From Telmatactis stephensoni (taxonomy: Eukaryota; Cnidaria; Anthozoa; Actiniaria; Isophelliidae), in contig JALIZF010001938.1 in NCBI GenBank assembly GCA_029948255.1, forward strand, positions 1,547,501 to 1,611,500: 64,000 nt of DNA. The letters run 5' to 3'. The notes beneath the pieces are model-generated. The model saw only the letters and a program-made list of their open reading frames with translations, did not search any database and was not told where the DNA came from. The position numbers and the translations under genes are program-made. This document shows, piece by piece, positions 23,957 to 36,293 of this stretch; the first letter of the stretch is position 1, and every line of letters begins with the position of its first letter.

Positions 23957-25720
23957 TGCCGCTTCCAAGTCTTTCTAAATATCACGAATTATGGTCATTA
24001 AATGGTCATATTTAACCACTCAAGGGATGTTTCCGATCCGCAAAAAGCGCATTTAGCCAGCTGAACCACTTGGCGAGATGAGAGAGCAAGCAAAACTTCA
24101 TCGAGGGCCGCTGGATTTCTGAAAATAGCTTGCAATCCACTATCAGAGGGTCAATCCTTAAAAATGCCCAAGGGCTCACTTGTGAGAGAGCATTTTGCAT
24201 TAAAAATGCAGGGAACTTACTTTCATAATATTATGATATTTAGTACTAGTTTTCCCGAGTAAAGTCCAAATTGAGGATATGTAATGATAAGTTATTTTTG
24301 GAAGCATTGATGGCCAGTTATTCAGTTAAGAGAAAATATAAATTGAAAAGGTAAGTTAGTTTTACGAGATAAATGGGATTTTTTTGCCTTTGACTATTAA
24401 CAATAAACATGAAAAAAAATTCTCGATTTTGATTGGCTGAGGGCAATTGATGTTAATCACTAACACGGCAGGAAAAATTAATTTGCACTGTAGTGCAAAA
24501 ATTACAAACGTAATGACACTGCAGTGCAAATATTAAACAAACCAACCCCCCCCCAAAAAAAAACAAAAAAAAGAACACAGAAATATCCTTAAGTTAAAAA
24601 ATATTTTCTGACTCGCTAGTATTTTTGGCGGGATTTTGTACTTTCAAACGGCGCGCTTTGTCACAAAATTTCCCGCCATTCAAACAAAAGCTATTGTTCA
24701 AAGTAAAGTAAATTTTGAAAATACACATTTTGAGTCTTACTGGGCTTGTGCAATTTTTATAGCCTTTGAAAAACACACTAGCTAGTGCGAATCAATTCCA
24801 AACTAATCTTTGTTCAGATTACAGCAAAGTATTCTAGTGTATGGCACAATTTCATAAAAATGAAGCTTGTTTTGAGTTGTTGTCCTCCTGAAAATATGAA
24901 TTTAAAGCACCCTTTAGGAAGTATGTTGATATTTTCAAGTTCCCCAAGCAACTGTTACCGTGGCAACAGAAAAGCTGGTCTTGGAATGTGCAAGTTGATG
25001 TTCTTCATGTGGTGAGTAGCTATTGCGTGTTTGGTAAGAAATCGACCAGTGTGGTTGATGAGATGTGAGTTTCCGCATTTTCACAATAAACTAAATGCTG
25101 CTTTACCCCACACCTCCCTATACAAATGTTTCGTTGTCTCCAAGAAACTAAATTAAAAGGTAATACCCATAACTTCCCTGGTTCCGTATGAGTTGATTTT
25201 GTAGAGTGCATGAGTGTTGTGACGTGAGCTAGTGTACACGTGAGAATGGCGGTGAGCGAGTGTGGTCGAGTGGTTGTGTCAGCTCAATTAAGTCAGGAAA
25301 GCTAACAGAGTCATTTTGTTGTTATATAAAAGCTTATAAATAAAAGCCTACTTTGTCTATCACACTCAAGAACAAAAGGAATTTATACTACAATTTTATG
25401 GAATTAAAGCAGAAATATTTGGAGCCAAATATCAGTTGTCTGCAAATTAAGTTTACATTTTGACTTTGATTTGAAAAAATTGCTTGATCGCTAAATATAT
25501 TTCCTGACAATCGTTTGTCATTTAAAAACTTTCTATTGTACTTGCCATGAAATCCCTCCATACAAAAGGAGACATCTACCTTCGTTTAAACGGTTACGCC
25601 ACTAAATTAAGTCTTGGCCCTTCTATTATGTAAGATAATTATACAGATAAACTGAACAATAGTTTTCTATTGACAAAAGAAAAATAATAATAATAATGGC
25701 AATGAGCTATGGAAGTACAA
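23957..25720. other. Intergenic AT-rich DNA, nothing recognised
   Basis: Only short unsupported frames were seen (for example 24785-25015, ending at a GT but without family resemblance). Small palindromes such as TTTGCACTGTAGTGCAAA occur near 24480-24530. Confidence 0.45.
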
Positions 25721-25723
25721 TAA

Positions 25724-25854
25724 GGCCTAGTTCAAACGTCGAATCTCACATGTGCCGAATTTAATGCAAATTAGTCAAATCTTTTGTTTCCATTCATTAT
25801 CATTTCATTTGCATTGAATTTAGCACATGTGAGATGCGACGTTTGAACTAGGCC
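25724..25854. mobile_element. Palindromic MITE, GGCCTAGTT ends, TAA duplication
   Basis: Near-perfect inverted arms of about 48 bp start GGCCTAGTTCAAACGTCG. Exact TAA triplets flank both sides (25721-25723 and 25855-25857). It is of PIF/Harbinger type, by its 3-bp duplication. Confidence 0.8.
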
Positions 25855-26024
25855 TAAGTTCCCTAGCTAATAGGTTATATTAAAGAATGAAATAAAAACC
25901 TTGTCATTTCACCTGTTACAAGTCCTTCGTGAATGTCAGTCAATACACTCCAACGTCTTTGTTGCCGTTCTGTCAATTTTAAATTCTAAAATAAAATCTA
26001 AATAATGTAGATTTTAAAGTGTTA

Positions 26025-26340
26025 ATAAAGGGGTAAAATATATATCAAAAATTGGAAATGACTTGAGACCTATTTAAAACTACCTCTACGACTCTCGAAT
26101 TATCACCATAAGTAATATTTTGTTCACATTTAAATGAGACGAATGAAAATTGTCAAGTATTTTAGCACTATTTACGACATCATTTACTTAACCCTATTGT
26201 TCTTTTAGATGGTAAACCAGAATTTCTTTGTGATAATGAGTTGGTAATGTGTTGGTAAAGAGTAGCTATCTCTTGAATTACATTCACTTTTAGATATCAA
26301 TGAATGTCATCGATTTTCATTCAAGTGGGCCTTTAATTAT
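26025..26340 (+). repeat. 340-bp interspersed element, copy 1
   Basis: It shares sequence with 52434-52787 (inverted) and 53627-53968: AATTGTCAAGTATTTTAGCA in the middle and CATCGATTTTCATTCAAGTG toward the right end, before GGGCCTTTAA. The central palindrome, intact in the other copies, has decayed here. It ends about 250 bases upstream of the lectin/GM2A start codon. Confidence 0.7.
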
Positions 26341-26587
26341 GAAGTTAGAGCCGTTTTTATGTTTTATCAATTTGCATGATTTGGATTAACCATGAACAAT
26401 GCTAGTGAATTGTTGACTTAGACAGAAACAATTAAGGGACCCGCGTCACAGAATGCAATAAACGACTAAGTCAACATTGTTACGCTCACTTAGCTAAGAT
26501 AAAGTTCAACTGATTGAATCGGTCATTCGGTTACACTCTACCAAACAGTGAAAGTCTTGTGAACGCTGCGCTGAATCTACGCTCAGT

Positions 26588-29500
26588 ATGGCAGCATACT
26601 CATTGAAGGTCTTGGTATTCCTGTCTACATTCTATTGTTGTTATGCTTTCTTCGACTGGAAAAACTGTGGTAGGTTTTATGTGATAAAATAATTATGATA
26701 TAAACTTTTCATGCATGTTTTACCAACTTGAAACGGCTTGGTGTCTTACGAAATGTGAGCAAATATTTTTGTATGATGTCGCAATATTTTCTAGAGGGTT
26801 GTTTTAACTGAAAAATTTGTTGTTATCGATATTTTATACCTTTTGAATTTTTCGAGTTCGTTGAGAATGTTTTCAGGTTCAAATACAACTCTGTCAACTG
26901 TAGCGCGTCTTTTTCGCTTGGGTGATTTAACCGTTTAACGGAAAACAGGAATTAATCATGTTTTCTTTTGACATGTAGCGAGCGGCTTTCAGTAATTCCA
27001 GTCGAAACCGAATTTTGTCTCTCTTGATTGACTCATTTATTTACTGTATTTACTACGCTGGGTTTTTTTTATTTTTGGTCTTGGAAATTCCGTGTGCACA
27101 GTCGCATGGAAAATGTGCAGTCCTTTAAACGCTAAACAATTACACTCTTCCAACTATGTAATTTGAATGAATTCAAAAATACTTGATGAAAATGATAAGC
27201 TCCTCCCCTCCCTGGTATTCCAAACCACAACAAGAGCCAAAATGGCTTCTCGCTCTGTGTTTCAAATTCAACGTGGAATTCCCGAGTCGGGAAATGAATT
27301 TTCCTTGAATCCCATAACGGACAAGAAATAAATAAAAAAAGACGGTAAAAAAGACGGTAAAAAAGACGGTTTTTGGACAATTTTGTTCAAAGCGCGTAGC
27401 AAGCTATTCAACAGCAAGTACACATAAATAGCCAGCTAATGAGAATGAAGCTCCTAGCCAGCTCGCTTTGCAAAGTCACTCCTCGAACAAAGTACGAGGT
27501 TGAGATTTTTGTGAAACCACCCAAAAATGTACTCTATTTTACTGTTATTGTACAAGACAATCATCTCAGAATCAACTTGGAGGAAAGTTGATTTTCTACA
27601 ACCGCAGCACAAGACTAGTTTGTCAGAAAAATTCAGCTGTGATCGCGGCAGTTCAGAGACATTTCGATTTTCCGTAAAATAGGCGTAGATGTGCCGATGC
27701 TACTTCGCTGGTCTTCGTCCCTTCACAATTTTTTTGCGAGGGTACGTATTCTTCTTGTGTACTTTCGAACGATTGGTTTGCAATCCTAAGCTCTAGGCCC
27801 TTCGGGCCATCCTACGCTGGTCATCTCTAACGATTTCGCATTTTTTTCATATCTTTCTCTCTGGTTCTCCATATAGATATGAGCTTTTTAAAATCTCAAA
27901 CAAAACAAAACAAAGCAAAAACAAATAAACAAACAAGAATAAGTAAATAAGCAAACAAATAAACAACACAACGATCTGGCAATACATTTAGTTAATTTTG
28001 AGGGGGACATGGGGACTATGGGGGTTTGCGGATCGGTGGATTGAGCCTTCCTTTTATGTGCGGATTCACGGATAATGATATTTTTAAGAACAGATTTGCG
28101 GATTAGTCCACAATGGTCAGAATGGCGGATTTGAAGAAATGATCCAATGAAAACTATAATTTATATGGCCATGCTACTTACGGACATGTGTAACGTACTT
28201 TTCGTCAGAGAAATCGCTTTCTTTAGCAACATTCCATTGCGGAACAAATGTATAAATAAGCATTTGCTGTAACATTCTTTTTAAAATATAGACGTTTTGA
28301 AGTGCGTTTATTACCGAAATTACACATGCGGATTTTAGGGGGTGTTTAGTAGGATGATCCTAGTACCCGAAGTGAAGACACAAATTTCCATGTAAACAGA
28401 AAGCAGTAAATATATATAGCAGGTAGGACGATTCGCCTACTAGGATAACCTTAGTGCTGTAGGATGATCCTATAGTGTCATGTAAACACCCCCTTAATCA
28501 ATTTCCCAAGCGGATGTTCGATTTCAAACGATTTTCCTTGCGCATTTGCGGATTTTGGCAACCCCCCATGTCCCCCTCAATTGTATTCACATTATTTAGA
28601 CATGTTTAGACTTTCACCGGAAAGCTACGACAACATCCGTCCAAGTGACTTGTTCTTGTTAATTTCAATTCGATTTTTTATTGAGCGTTATTTAATAAAC
28701 TAATTTCAGTTTTTACATGTAGCCTTTTCACTGCCGTTACTAGCGTGTTCAAAAACAGAACAACAAGATGACAACTGTTCCACACTGAACCGCTGTATTT
28801 GTTCAGTCCGTTTTTACACAATCTTTACACGTTTTAATCTTTTACACTGTTTTACATCACAACTGAATTGCAATGGGCTGTTTTCATTCTTCACACCCAC
28901 GTTTTTGGGTTATTAAGATTCCGTATTTACATAGCTTTACAAACTATGGATATAGTCAATTGAAAAAACGTTGTCGAGTCTAAAAACATAGAACATAGAA
29001 ACGAGACCGAAATGGTGCATGGGATCGGTGAATAATTATATTCTGATTTATTTATTTACGCTGCAACCGATAAAAATACGAAGCCAAACGGCCCGCCAAT
29101 GCAGGTCCTGCATACGCTTTCAGCATTTTGCATCGAAGGCAAAGCGTAAATGAATAAATCAAAATGTAATTATTCGCATTCCATGCACCATTTCGGTCTC
29201 AGCTTCGATTCTATGTCATTGATTATATATTCTTTGCTGTACCGTAAAAGAAAATAATGAACAATGAGAGCCGGTGATTCGATAGATGCTTTAATTGGAA
29301 AGCTCCCCATACTTACGGGGGGCCCAGCAAGAAAGGGGTGTCTTTTTTCAGGTTGGAAGACATTAGCGACTTCATGAGTTGGAGTCATGGTCAAAGGAGA
29401 AGCGTTTGCATTGGATCCTTACCGTGAATCTTTAGTTCATGAAATTTCATTATGGAGAACCCATATCAAAGCTCAATTTGATTTCATTTTAATATATATA

Positions 29501-32500
29501 TTTTTTATATATATTTTTGTTATATTATTTCATTTTGTTATTTTGTAAATATTTTTAGGATGTTTTTATTTTTTAGTTGGTCTGATATCGAAAGATTTTA
29601 CCAACAATAATAAATGTAGATATAGATGTAGATGAGAATTTTGAGTGAATTCCTTTACCACCACTGAGAAAATAAAGAAACATCCTAAGGCTTTCCCTTG
29701 AGCATAACAATGTATCAAAAGAAACGAAGGTTACCAAAAACACCTCTCTAAATTTGATTTCTAGTGATCAATCTACATGACTAGAACGATTAAGCCTCGT
29801 TTTCAATAGTGACGCAAGAGTAGTTTTCATGGAGATAACATGGAAGCGAGCACAAGCGCAAGCACAAGAAAAAGGAACATCTCTGATCCTGGTGTTTGCG
29901 CTTATGTTTGCATCGTAGTGAAAACCAGGATTTTGCCCTTTCTAGGTAACTTCGCCGAACATACTGACACAACTAAAATAAAACCTACTGAGTCAAGTGC
30001 GGTTTTTGTAACTAGCATAGACATAATACACGATTGTGAACACTTTTCTGAAAACGTTCTCGCGGTTTAAAGCAACAAGCGTCAAGCCAAGACCAAAATG
30101 AATGCTGGAATTGAGTGCGATATACCAACAAGCACAATGAAATTGATAGTTGTGATATTTTCATATCATTGATCTTGTTACATCAACCAGTACTAGATAA
30201 AATACCAAGCTTTCGGGCCAATGTCCCATATCACCATCAGGGTAAATGAAATCAACACTAACCTGGAAAGACGTTAGAGTGGATTTCGTATGACTGTGAA
30301 AACGGTACCGCACAGTCAAAGCACGATTACGGCAGGAATTTCGAATGTTTTTATAGGCAACACGGCACTGACACGGACACGGCACGGCGCGTTCGGTTTA
30401 ACACTCATACGAAAATTGATCTACAAAAATCGACGCACGTACACGCTCATGGCGTAAACAACATTATCCTCGAGCGCTCACATATAACAACAAATCGTGC
30501 GCGAGCTATCACTAAGAATGTGTTCTAAATTGTACTATTTACAATTTAGTAGAGCAACAGTTATCAGGCAATTTTCTGCAAGTTTCCATTAAAAATGGCG
30601 TTCTTGTTTCTTGATACTGATATAACACGCCTCTGTCCATTTACGCTAGTGTCATCGTTCTTCTGATTCCAAGATCTTAGCATTCTGCCACGCTATAGAG
30701 TGTCTACAGTTAAGTGCGTGTTTGGATAACGCTGATCTTTCCGTCCTTTGTAGACGTATACTCGCCTGATGTTTCATAATTCTAGTCCCCACGATTTTCG
30801 TCTCTCCAACGTTGTTATTGTTGTTGCTTTGAAATACGTGTGTGCCACGCATTACGACACTAATCATTTTTCAATCTGATTACTCAAACAGTAAAACCAG
30901 AAAACAGCTCTACTCCCAGGGTTATCCGAGCGCATGGCTGCGAAGACAGGAAAAGTGTCACTCTATCTTGTAGTGCTGGATACAAGATTTCTATCTTGAA
31001 GGCATTCTTTGGTCATGGACATGGCCACAAATCAAAATGTGACGATAGCTGGTTTGGACAGAACTGTGGAGCCAGAGGAGCTTCTGCTAAAATTAGGTTC
31101 TTGTGTCAAGACAAAGTGACTTGTACTATCGCACCCACGTCGAGTGTGCTCGGAACAACTTCGTGTACATTCGGATTGGATTCGGATTTGGAAATTGAAT
31201 ATGTCTGCCACAAAGGTTCGTAACGTTATTTGAACAAACTGAAGTTCCCCGTCTACAATAAAGTCATTATTTTTGAAAGTCCCTCTCCCCCGCCTCAGTT
31301 TGTTCATGCGCCGGCGTTTTCAACATCATCTTGCATTGAAGCAAACTCCAATGATCAACCAGATACCTCACTGGGGAGCGGTCGGTATCGTTATAGAAAT
31401 CACTTGATCTGATCAATTCACTACTAAGAAGTTGTCATATTTAAAGTATAATATCAATATATTCTGTGAGTTGATCTAGATATTTTTCATCTCATTAAAG
31501 CATGTTCAAAACTGCCAACAACAAACATGTCAACAGAAAACGAACTGATTTTTTGTATTGCCTTTCTTCTTTAGATTTTGTACAGGATACGATTTCTCTT
31601 GTATCAATGGACGTATCACCAAGCCCTGTAGTTCTACCTGGACAAGTTAATGCTTCAGTCACACTGTTGGTCAAACGACATCTCCCTGCCTCCACAAAAC
31701 TTAAACTTGACATTCAGGCCAAGGTTCTAGGGGTATGGACCCCTATACCATGTGTATCTAACTATGGTTCATGGTAAGCCAATCTTTCTTTACCCTTGCC
31801 TGCTGTCCGTCTGTATCTCTGTCTTTTTGCCTGCCTCTCCATCAGTCTACCTGCACCTATACTTTTCTATCTTTAAAATACTTTCGTAGATAGAAATAAA
31901 TATATTTCTTCATCGAGTCCATCCATAAACTTACTTTCCTAGATTTTTGTCGTTGTTGTGGTGGCGGTCAAACGTCAAGTGGTCCTAGATAGAAAGAACA
32001 ACTGCATCTAAATCTTTGTTCCAATTGTCATTTGTCTTGCCATCTTTCGTTAGTTTATAATCTTTGGATAGTAAGGGGTAAACAAATTAAGGTTGTTGTG
32101 GATGGAATTACAAACTGGATTGGATGGAAGTAGTGGTTTGGACACGCTGTTTATAGACATCATTTAAAACCGGCCTAAAAGACACTGCGAGTTAGGAACC
32201 TCCATACTGAGCCGCGTCAGGCCGATAAATGAAGCATGTTCTTATTTGAAAGCTCAATAAACGCAGGCACGGCAGACCGACAAAGTGCTTTAGGGGCTAC
32301 TGGCAACACCAAGTAGTGCTCAGTAGGGAACAAAAGCTAAATCAAAACTAAATAGTATTATTTAGTACTGACTTATAAGACAGTGATTTCATATCAGTGT
32401 TTATTAAACCTGCCAAGTTTCAAACAAGAGAACTGTTTAAGAACCTATTCAGTCTGATTTCTCACTAATGCGTTTTCACATGCATGATGGATGTAGACGG

Positions 32501-33302
32501 AACTAAGACACGTTTAAGGCACGTAATATTTATTTCATTTTCGTTCTCATCATCTCACCAGTACGTACGATAACTTCTGTGAGCTTCTTCGTGGCGTGAT
32601 GTTTAGCAAATGTGATCGTGACATGGAAAACAAAGGGATCACGTGTGACTGTCCCATTCCTACTGGACTTTTTACCGTTCCTACCCAGTTTATCAAGGTC
32701 ACCAAGGAACAGGTCGACAAAATACCTGTGTGGGATTCACTCGTTAGCGTAAGTATCGTTAATAAACACATGCAGCACTAAGTACTACGTTTAGTACAGT
32801 TGAATACCCATTGGACGAAACCCCGAAGATGTTCATTTGAGGGGATCGATTGTATTTGTCTTCAGTACGAAAATTGAAACAAACTAGCTAAGATAATATC
32901 GAGCAAAATACCAATAAACGAACAAAACAAATCAATGAATAAACAAATGAATGAATGCCAACTAAATAATTCGCACTGCACAGTAACTTAAAAAGGTTTA
33001 ATATTTCCCTAATATCCTCATTGCAGTCCAAACAAATGGCAAACAAGGAATTACTCATGTACAACTGTACTTCTGTTACAGCCTATTTCATCTAGCCGTG
33101 TAAATGGCAGATGGTTTTCCTGTGTTTTTGTCAACTGTAGTTGTATTTGACCAAGTATTTGATATTACAGGGCCAGTACTGGATGAAAGCTGAATTCCTT
33201 GATGTGTATGAAAGACCTTTGGGCTGTATTCAGTTACAACTTGAGGTCGATGTCAACTCTGATAGAAAGGAGAGAAGTCTGCGTATCAAGACCCATCAAT
33301 AG
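26588..33302 (+). CDS. Secreted SUEL lectin inserted in a GM2-activator domain
   Basis: Exons: 26588-26669, 30892-31215, 31575-31773, 32562-32748 and 33171-33302; phases agree; 307 residues. Exon 1 encodes a signal peptide and the GM2-activator N-terminal strand ending WKNC. Exon 2 (about 28-135) is a complete SUEL/galactose-rhamnose-binding lectin domain with HGCED, LSCSAGYKI, FFGHGHG and LGTTSC motifs. Exons 3-5 continue the GM2-activator fold: SPSPVVLPG, IPCVSNYGSW, CTYDNFCELL, ITCDCPIPTG, and the C-terminal LGCIQLQ, whose cysteine should pair with that of exon 1. Known GM2-activator proteins present glycolipids in the lysosome or extracellularly; SUEL lectins bind galactose or rhamnose. 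A role as a secreted glycan/glycolipid-binding protein is inferred. The lectin exon has phase 1 at both ends. An inverted paralogue lies at 43741-52107. Confidence 0.88.
27998..28580. mobile_element. Element with TTGAGGGGGACATGGGG ends
   Basis: The inverted ends are TTGAGGGGGACATGGGG and CCCCCATGTCCCCCTCAA. The interior repeats GCGGAT-rich sequence. A MITE (28338-28493) has inserted into it. No protein was recognised. No target duplication was established. Confidence 0.6.
28338..28493. mobile_element. MITE with GGGGGTGTTTA ends, nested
   Basis: The same family as 606-1227 (GTAGGATGATCCTAGTACCC shared). It is flanked by TTA at 28335-28337 and 28494-28496. It lacks part of the left arm. Confidence 0.8.
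28988..29215. repeat. Palindromic repeat, about 70-bp arms
   Basis: The arm AACGAGACCGAAATGGTGCA with TTTATTTATTTACGCT reappears inverted as AGCGTAAATGAATAAATC with TGCACCATTTCGGTCTC. It lies in intron 1 of the plus-strand lectin gene. Confidence 0.7.
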
Positions 33303-33342
33303 CTATGCGCATGCGTAATAATGTACTGTTGTCTTACATGTG

Positions 33343-33348
33343 AATAAA
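33343..33348 (+). other. Polyadenylation signal of the plus-strand lectin/GM2A gene
   Basis: AATAAA 41 bases after the stop codon. Confidence 0.75.
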
Positions 33349-33552
33349 GTACGGTAGTTAAAATACAAACAATACCTTTCTTCTGCCTTTAGTAACTTAT
33401 GGGATTCATATCTACACATTTAAGCAATATAAATACAAACGCGTTTATATGTCTAATCTAAATAACTGCACTGATAATAATTTATATGATTTTATTTTCA
33501 AATGTAATTTCTATCTTGAACGGTATTTTCGTCTCGGATTGAAATGAATTGA

Positions 33553-33768
33553 CCATTTCACGGTTCTCGTCGGACAACCTCAGCCTCGACATCGTGTAAT
33601 ATATTCTTTAGAAACTGACTACTACCCATGGTAATGTAAGGAATGTACACATCAACAAACAATCGAAACACTTTAAGATTCCACGGGCTGTAGTCAAATT
33701 CTGAAGAATATATTACACGCGTACGCTGTCGAGGCTGAGGTTGATCGATGAGAACCGTGAAATGGTCT
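33553..33768. repeat. Inverted-repeat element, about 60-bp arms
   Basis: The arms start GACCATTTCACGGTTCTC and contain CAACCTCAGCCTCGACA and GTAATATATTCTT at both ends, inverted. No exact target duplication was found. Confidence 0.65.
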
Positions 33769-33983
33769 ATTGTAATATCAGTAGGATGACCTTCCGTGTG
33801 CGTCCTATAAAAACCTTCGCAGCAAAATGTCATGGATTGCTTTCCCTTTTTAGGGCTCTTTTTATGGTCTCCTTTTGGTAATTTTGAACAACTTTGGCTC
33901 GCGGGGTAAGAAATATATGACAAATTTAAAATCGTTCAGCGCGCGAAAGTCTGGCGATTGAAAAGCACAGCGTATTAGTTCTA

Positions 33984-34290
33984 ATTTATTATAAAATACT
34001 TGAGATATAACGCGCGCGCTGATTGGCTGGCTACCATGTTTATATCAGAGGACAGAGACATAGCTCGCACAAAAATCGTCGAAAATATTTTATAAAAGCA
34101 ATATAAAACGATCGCTTATGTCTCTGTACTGTGATATAAATACTCTGGAAGATGTAGAGCACTCGAAAAGCAAGAGAAACACTCGGCTACGCCTCGTGTT
34201 CCTAAGCTTGCTTTTCTCTTGCTGTACATCTTCCATCGTGTTTATATCACAGTACAGAGACATGCGCGCGCGTTTTATATTGCTTAAATA
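33984..34290. repeat. 300-bp interspersed repeat with internal hairpin, copy 2
   Basis: Nearly identical to 8477-8779 and in the same orientation, including GCGCGCTGATTGGCTGG and the large internal inverted repeat. It lies between the lectin/GM2A gene and the plus-strand MMP gene. Confidence 0.8.
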
Positions 34291-34803
34291 TTAAATGAGC
34301 GCACCGTCAGCTTCCTGGAAGATTAGCTCAGCTAAAGGAACTACCGACGTTAAACAAGGTCCTTTACCTTTTTTTTACCCTTAGTATATTTGTTCAACAC
34401 ATTGTTAAAATATCATACCTTTGTAAAACCGCTCTGTCAATAACGGTAGGTGAGCGACTTGATCCGAGTATCGACCAACTGGGATTGAATTAATAATATC
34501 GTGGAATAAAATTACTACAGCCGTGCAAGGTGTATTTGATATATCAACATATCTTGTGCAAGAAACACGATAACAGATTTCGTGCAGGCAGTATTTACAG
34601 TGAAAATCTGATTTCAAAGAAAAGAAAAGAGAAAACAGCAAAAATAAAAAAAGGAAAAAAATATTAAAAGATCAGAACTGAAAAGAACAATTATTTAGAG
34701 TGCTTATTATCTAATACATCGCATTGTTTCTTTGTCTAATCCGCTATGCCCGCGTGTTTAAATAATGTAATCGAAGCCTGCAACGGTATTAATAATAATA
34801 CAA

Positions 34804-34810
34804 TATAAAG
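34804..34810 (+). promoter_or_regulatory. TATA-like box of the plus-strand MMP gene
   Basis: TATAAAG in CAATATAAAGAGC, about 48 bases upstream of the ATG at 34852. Supported by position and sequence only. Confidence 0.35.
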
Positions 34811-34851
34811 AGCAATCAAAAACAGAGAAATCACAACATGTTGATATCACC

Positions 34852-36250
34852 ATGTTATGCATACTTGGATCAGTACTTTTGTTAACTGCAGTTGTGGCAG
34901 AAGATGATCAAACATTTGCTGTGGTAAGTACAATTTTTCTTGTCTAAGTATTAACATGAGTAAGATTGCAGTCGGGTTAAAATTAAAATTCCACTTTGGA
35001 GTTATTTTTCTAGTGAGACACACTTACTACTATACTACATCCAATGTTTTCGAATACATGTACAATCCTCAAACTCTCACTTTGATGAGGTAAGAAAACA
35101 ACACATCAGGCAAACACCATTCACATGACATGATTATAATTATATGTGGCAGGAATTGAACCTGGAAAGCCGAGGAAAAAAAGGCGAGCACTCCCACCAT
35201 GCACTTCGGCAGCAATAAGATAGATAAGATATAAGAAAAAAGACTAGCAAGTGAACTAGTTTGGTCTGCGTCGGTGAATAAAATACAACAAGGGATGAAT
35301 GGAAACTTGTAACACCGTTAAATAGGAGATAACGTTTTTAGCTCTTAGGCTTAGCCCTGCGACTAACGGTTGTCTCGAAACGTCAGTAGGTTATTTCCTT
35401 TTTTACAGTGTTACAAGTTACCATTTATCCCTTATAGATAGGATAAGATTAGATGAGATAAGACTATTAAGACGCGAGACATTGATGAGCATTGATTATT
35501 GTTACAAAAGTGAACGTGTAAAAATAAACTAGACTAAAAACAAGGTCATCACAAAAATGGTCATACAATACATGGTTATACATTTGAAAACATAACAATT
35601 TAGGTTTTTGGAATAGAATGAGATTGTGCTGACAGTTAAAATATTAATCAAAAGGATGTAACAGTGTGAAAGATAGTAAAGAAGAAAAGAAAAGGGGCTA
35701 CTGTGTTGCTAAGCATGAAATTTTGAAGAGAGGAAATTGGCAACCATATCTTATGCATGTGTTGTATGTGCATTTGTCTAGAACTTTCTAAACCATTATC
35801 ACTACATCTCGCAAACTCGATCTGGAAATCATGACGTCACTACAGCAATCAAACACTTTCAAGGATTCTTCCATCTTCCAGTCACCGGTAAACTCGACAA
35901 ATCTACAATTGCTTTGATGAAAAAGCCACGATGCGGTATGCCAGATGGTGACGAGGGAGGGAGTTTGCGCAAACGTAGATATGTAACTTACAGCAGTTGG
36001 AGTAAGCGAGACCTGATGTATTACATCCAGTACGGAGAAGACGTGGAGAAACAGAAGCAAGACACTATATTCTGGAAAGCCTTTAAGTTTTGGGCAGATC
36101 AATCAGGTTTAACATTTTCTCAAGTTTATTCTGTTGATAAAGCCGACATTAAAATCAGGTACCCTTCTCTTTTATATTTATTTTTTCTTTTGTTTCTTTC
36201 ATTTTTCTTTAATTCTTCTCTCCTTCTTTCTTTCTTTCTTTTTCTTTCTT

Positions 36251-36293
<43 letters not shown>

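Larger units (their letters stand above)
26670..30891. other. Intron 1 of the plus-strand lectin/GM2A gene
   Basis: It contains low-complexity AAC/AAAT repeats (27895-27965), a foldback element (27998-28580) with a nested MITE, and a palindrome at 28988-29215. A long AT-rich stretch lies near 29480-29560. No other exon was recognised. Confidence 0.6.

Noticed and set aside
33553..33768. Mutator-type 9-bp duplication at this inverted repeat
   Set aside because: The flanking 9-mers (AAATGAATT and TATTGTAAT) do not match.
33558..33923. 121-residue minus-strand ORF
   Set aside because: Runs across both arms of an inverted-repeat element and shows no family resemblance.
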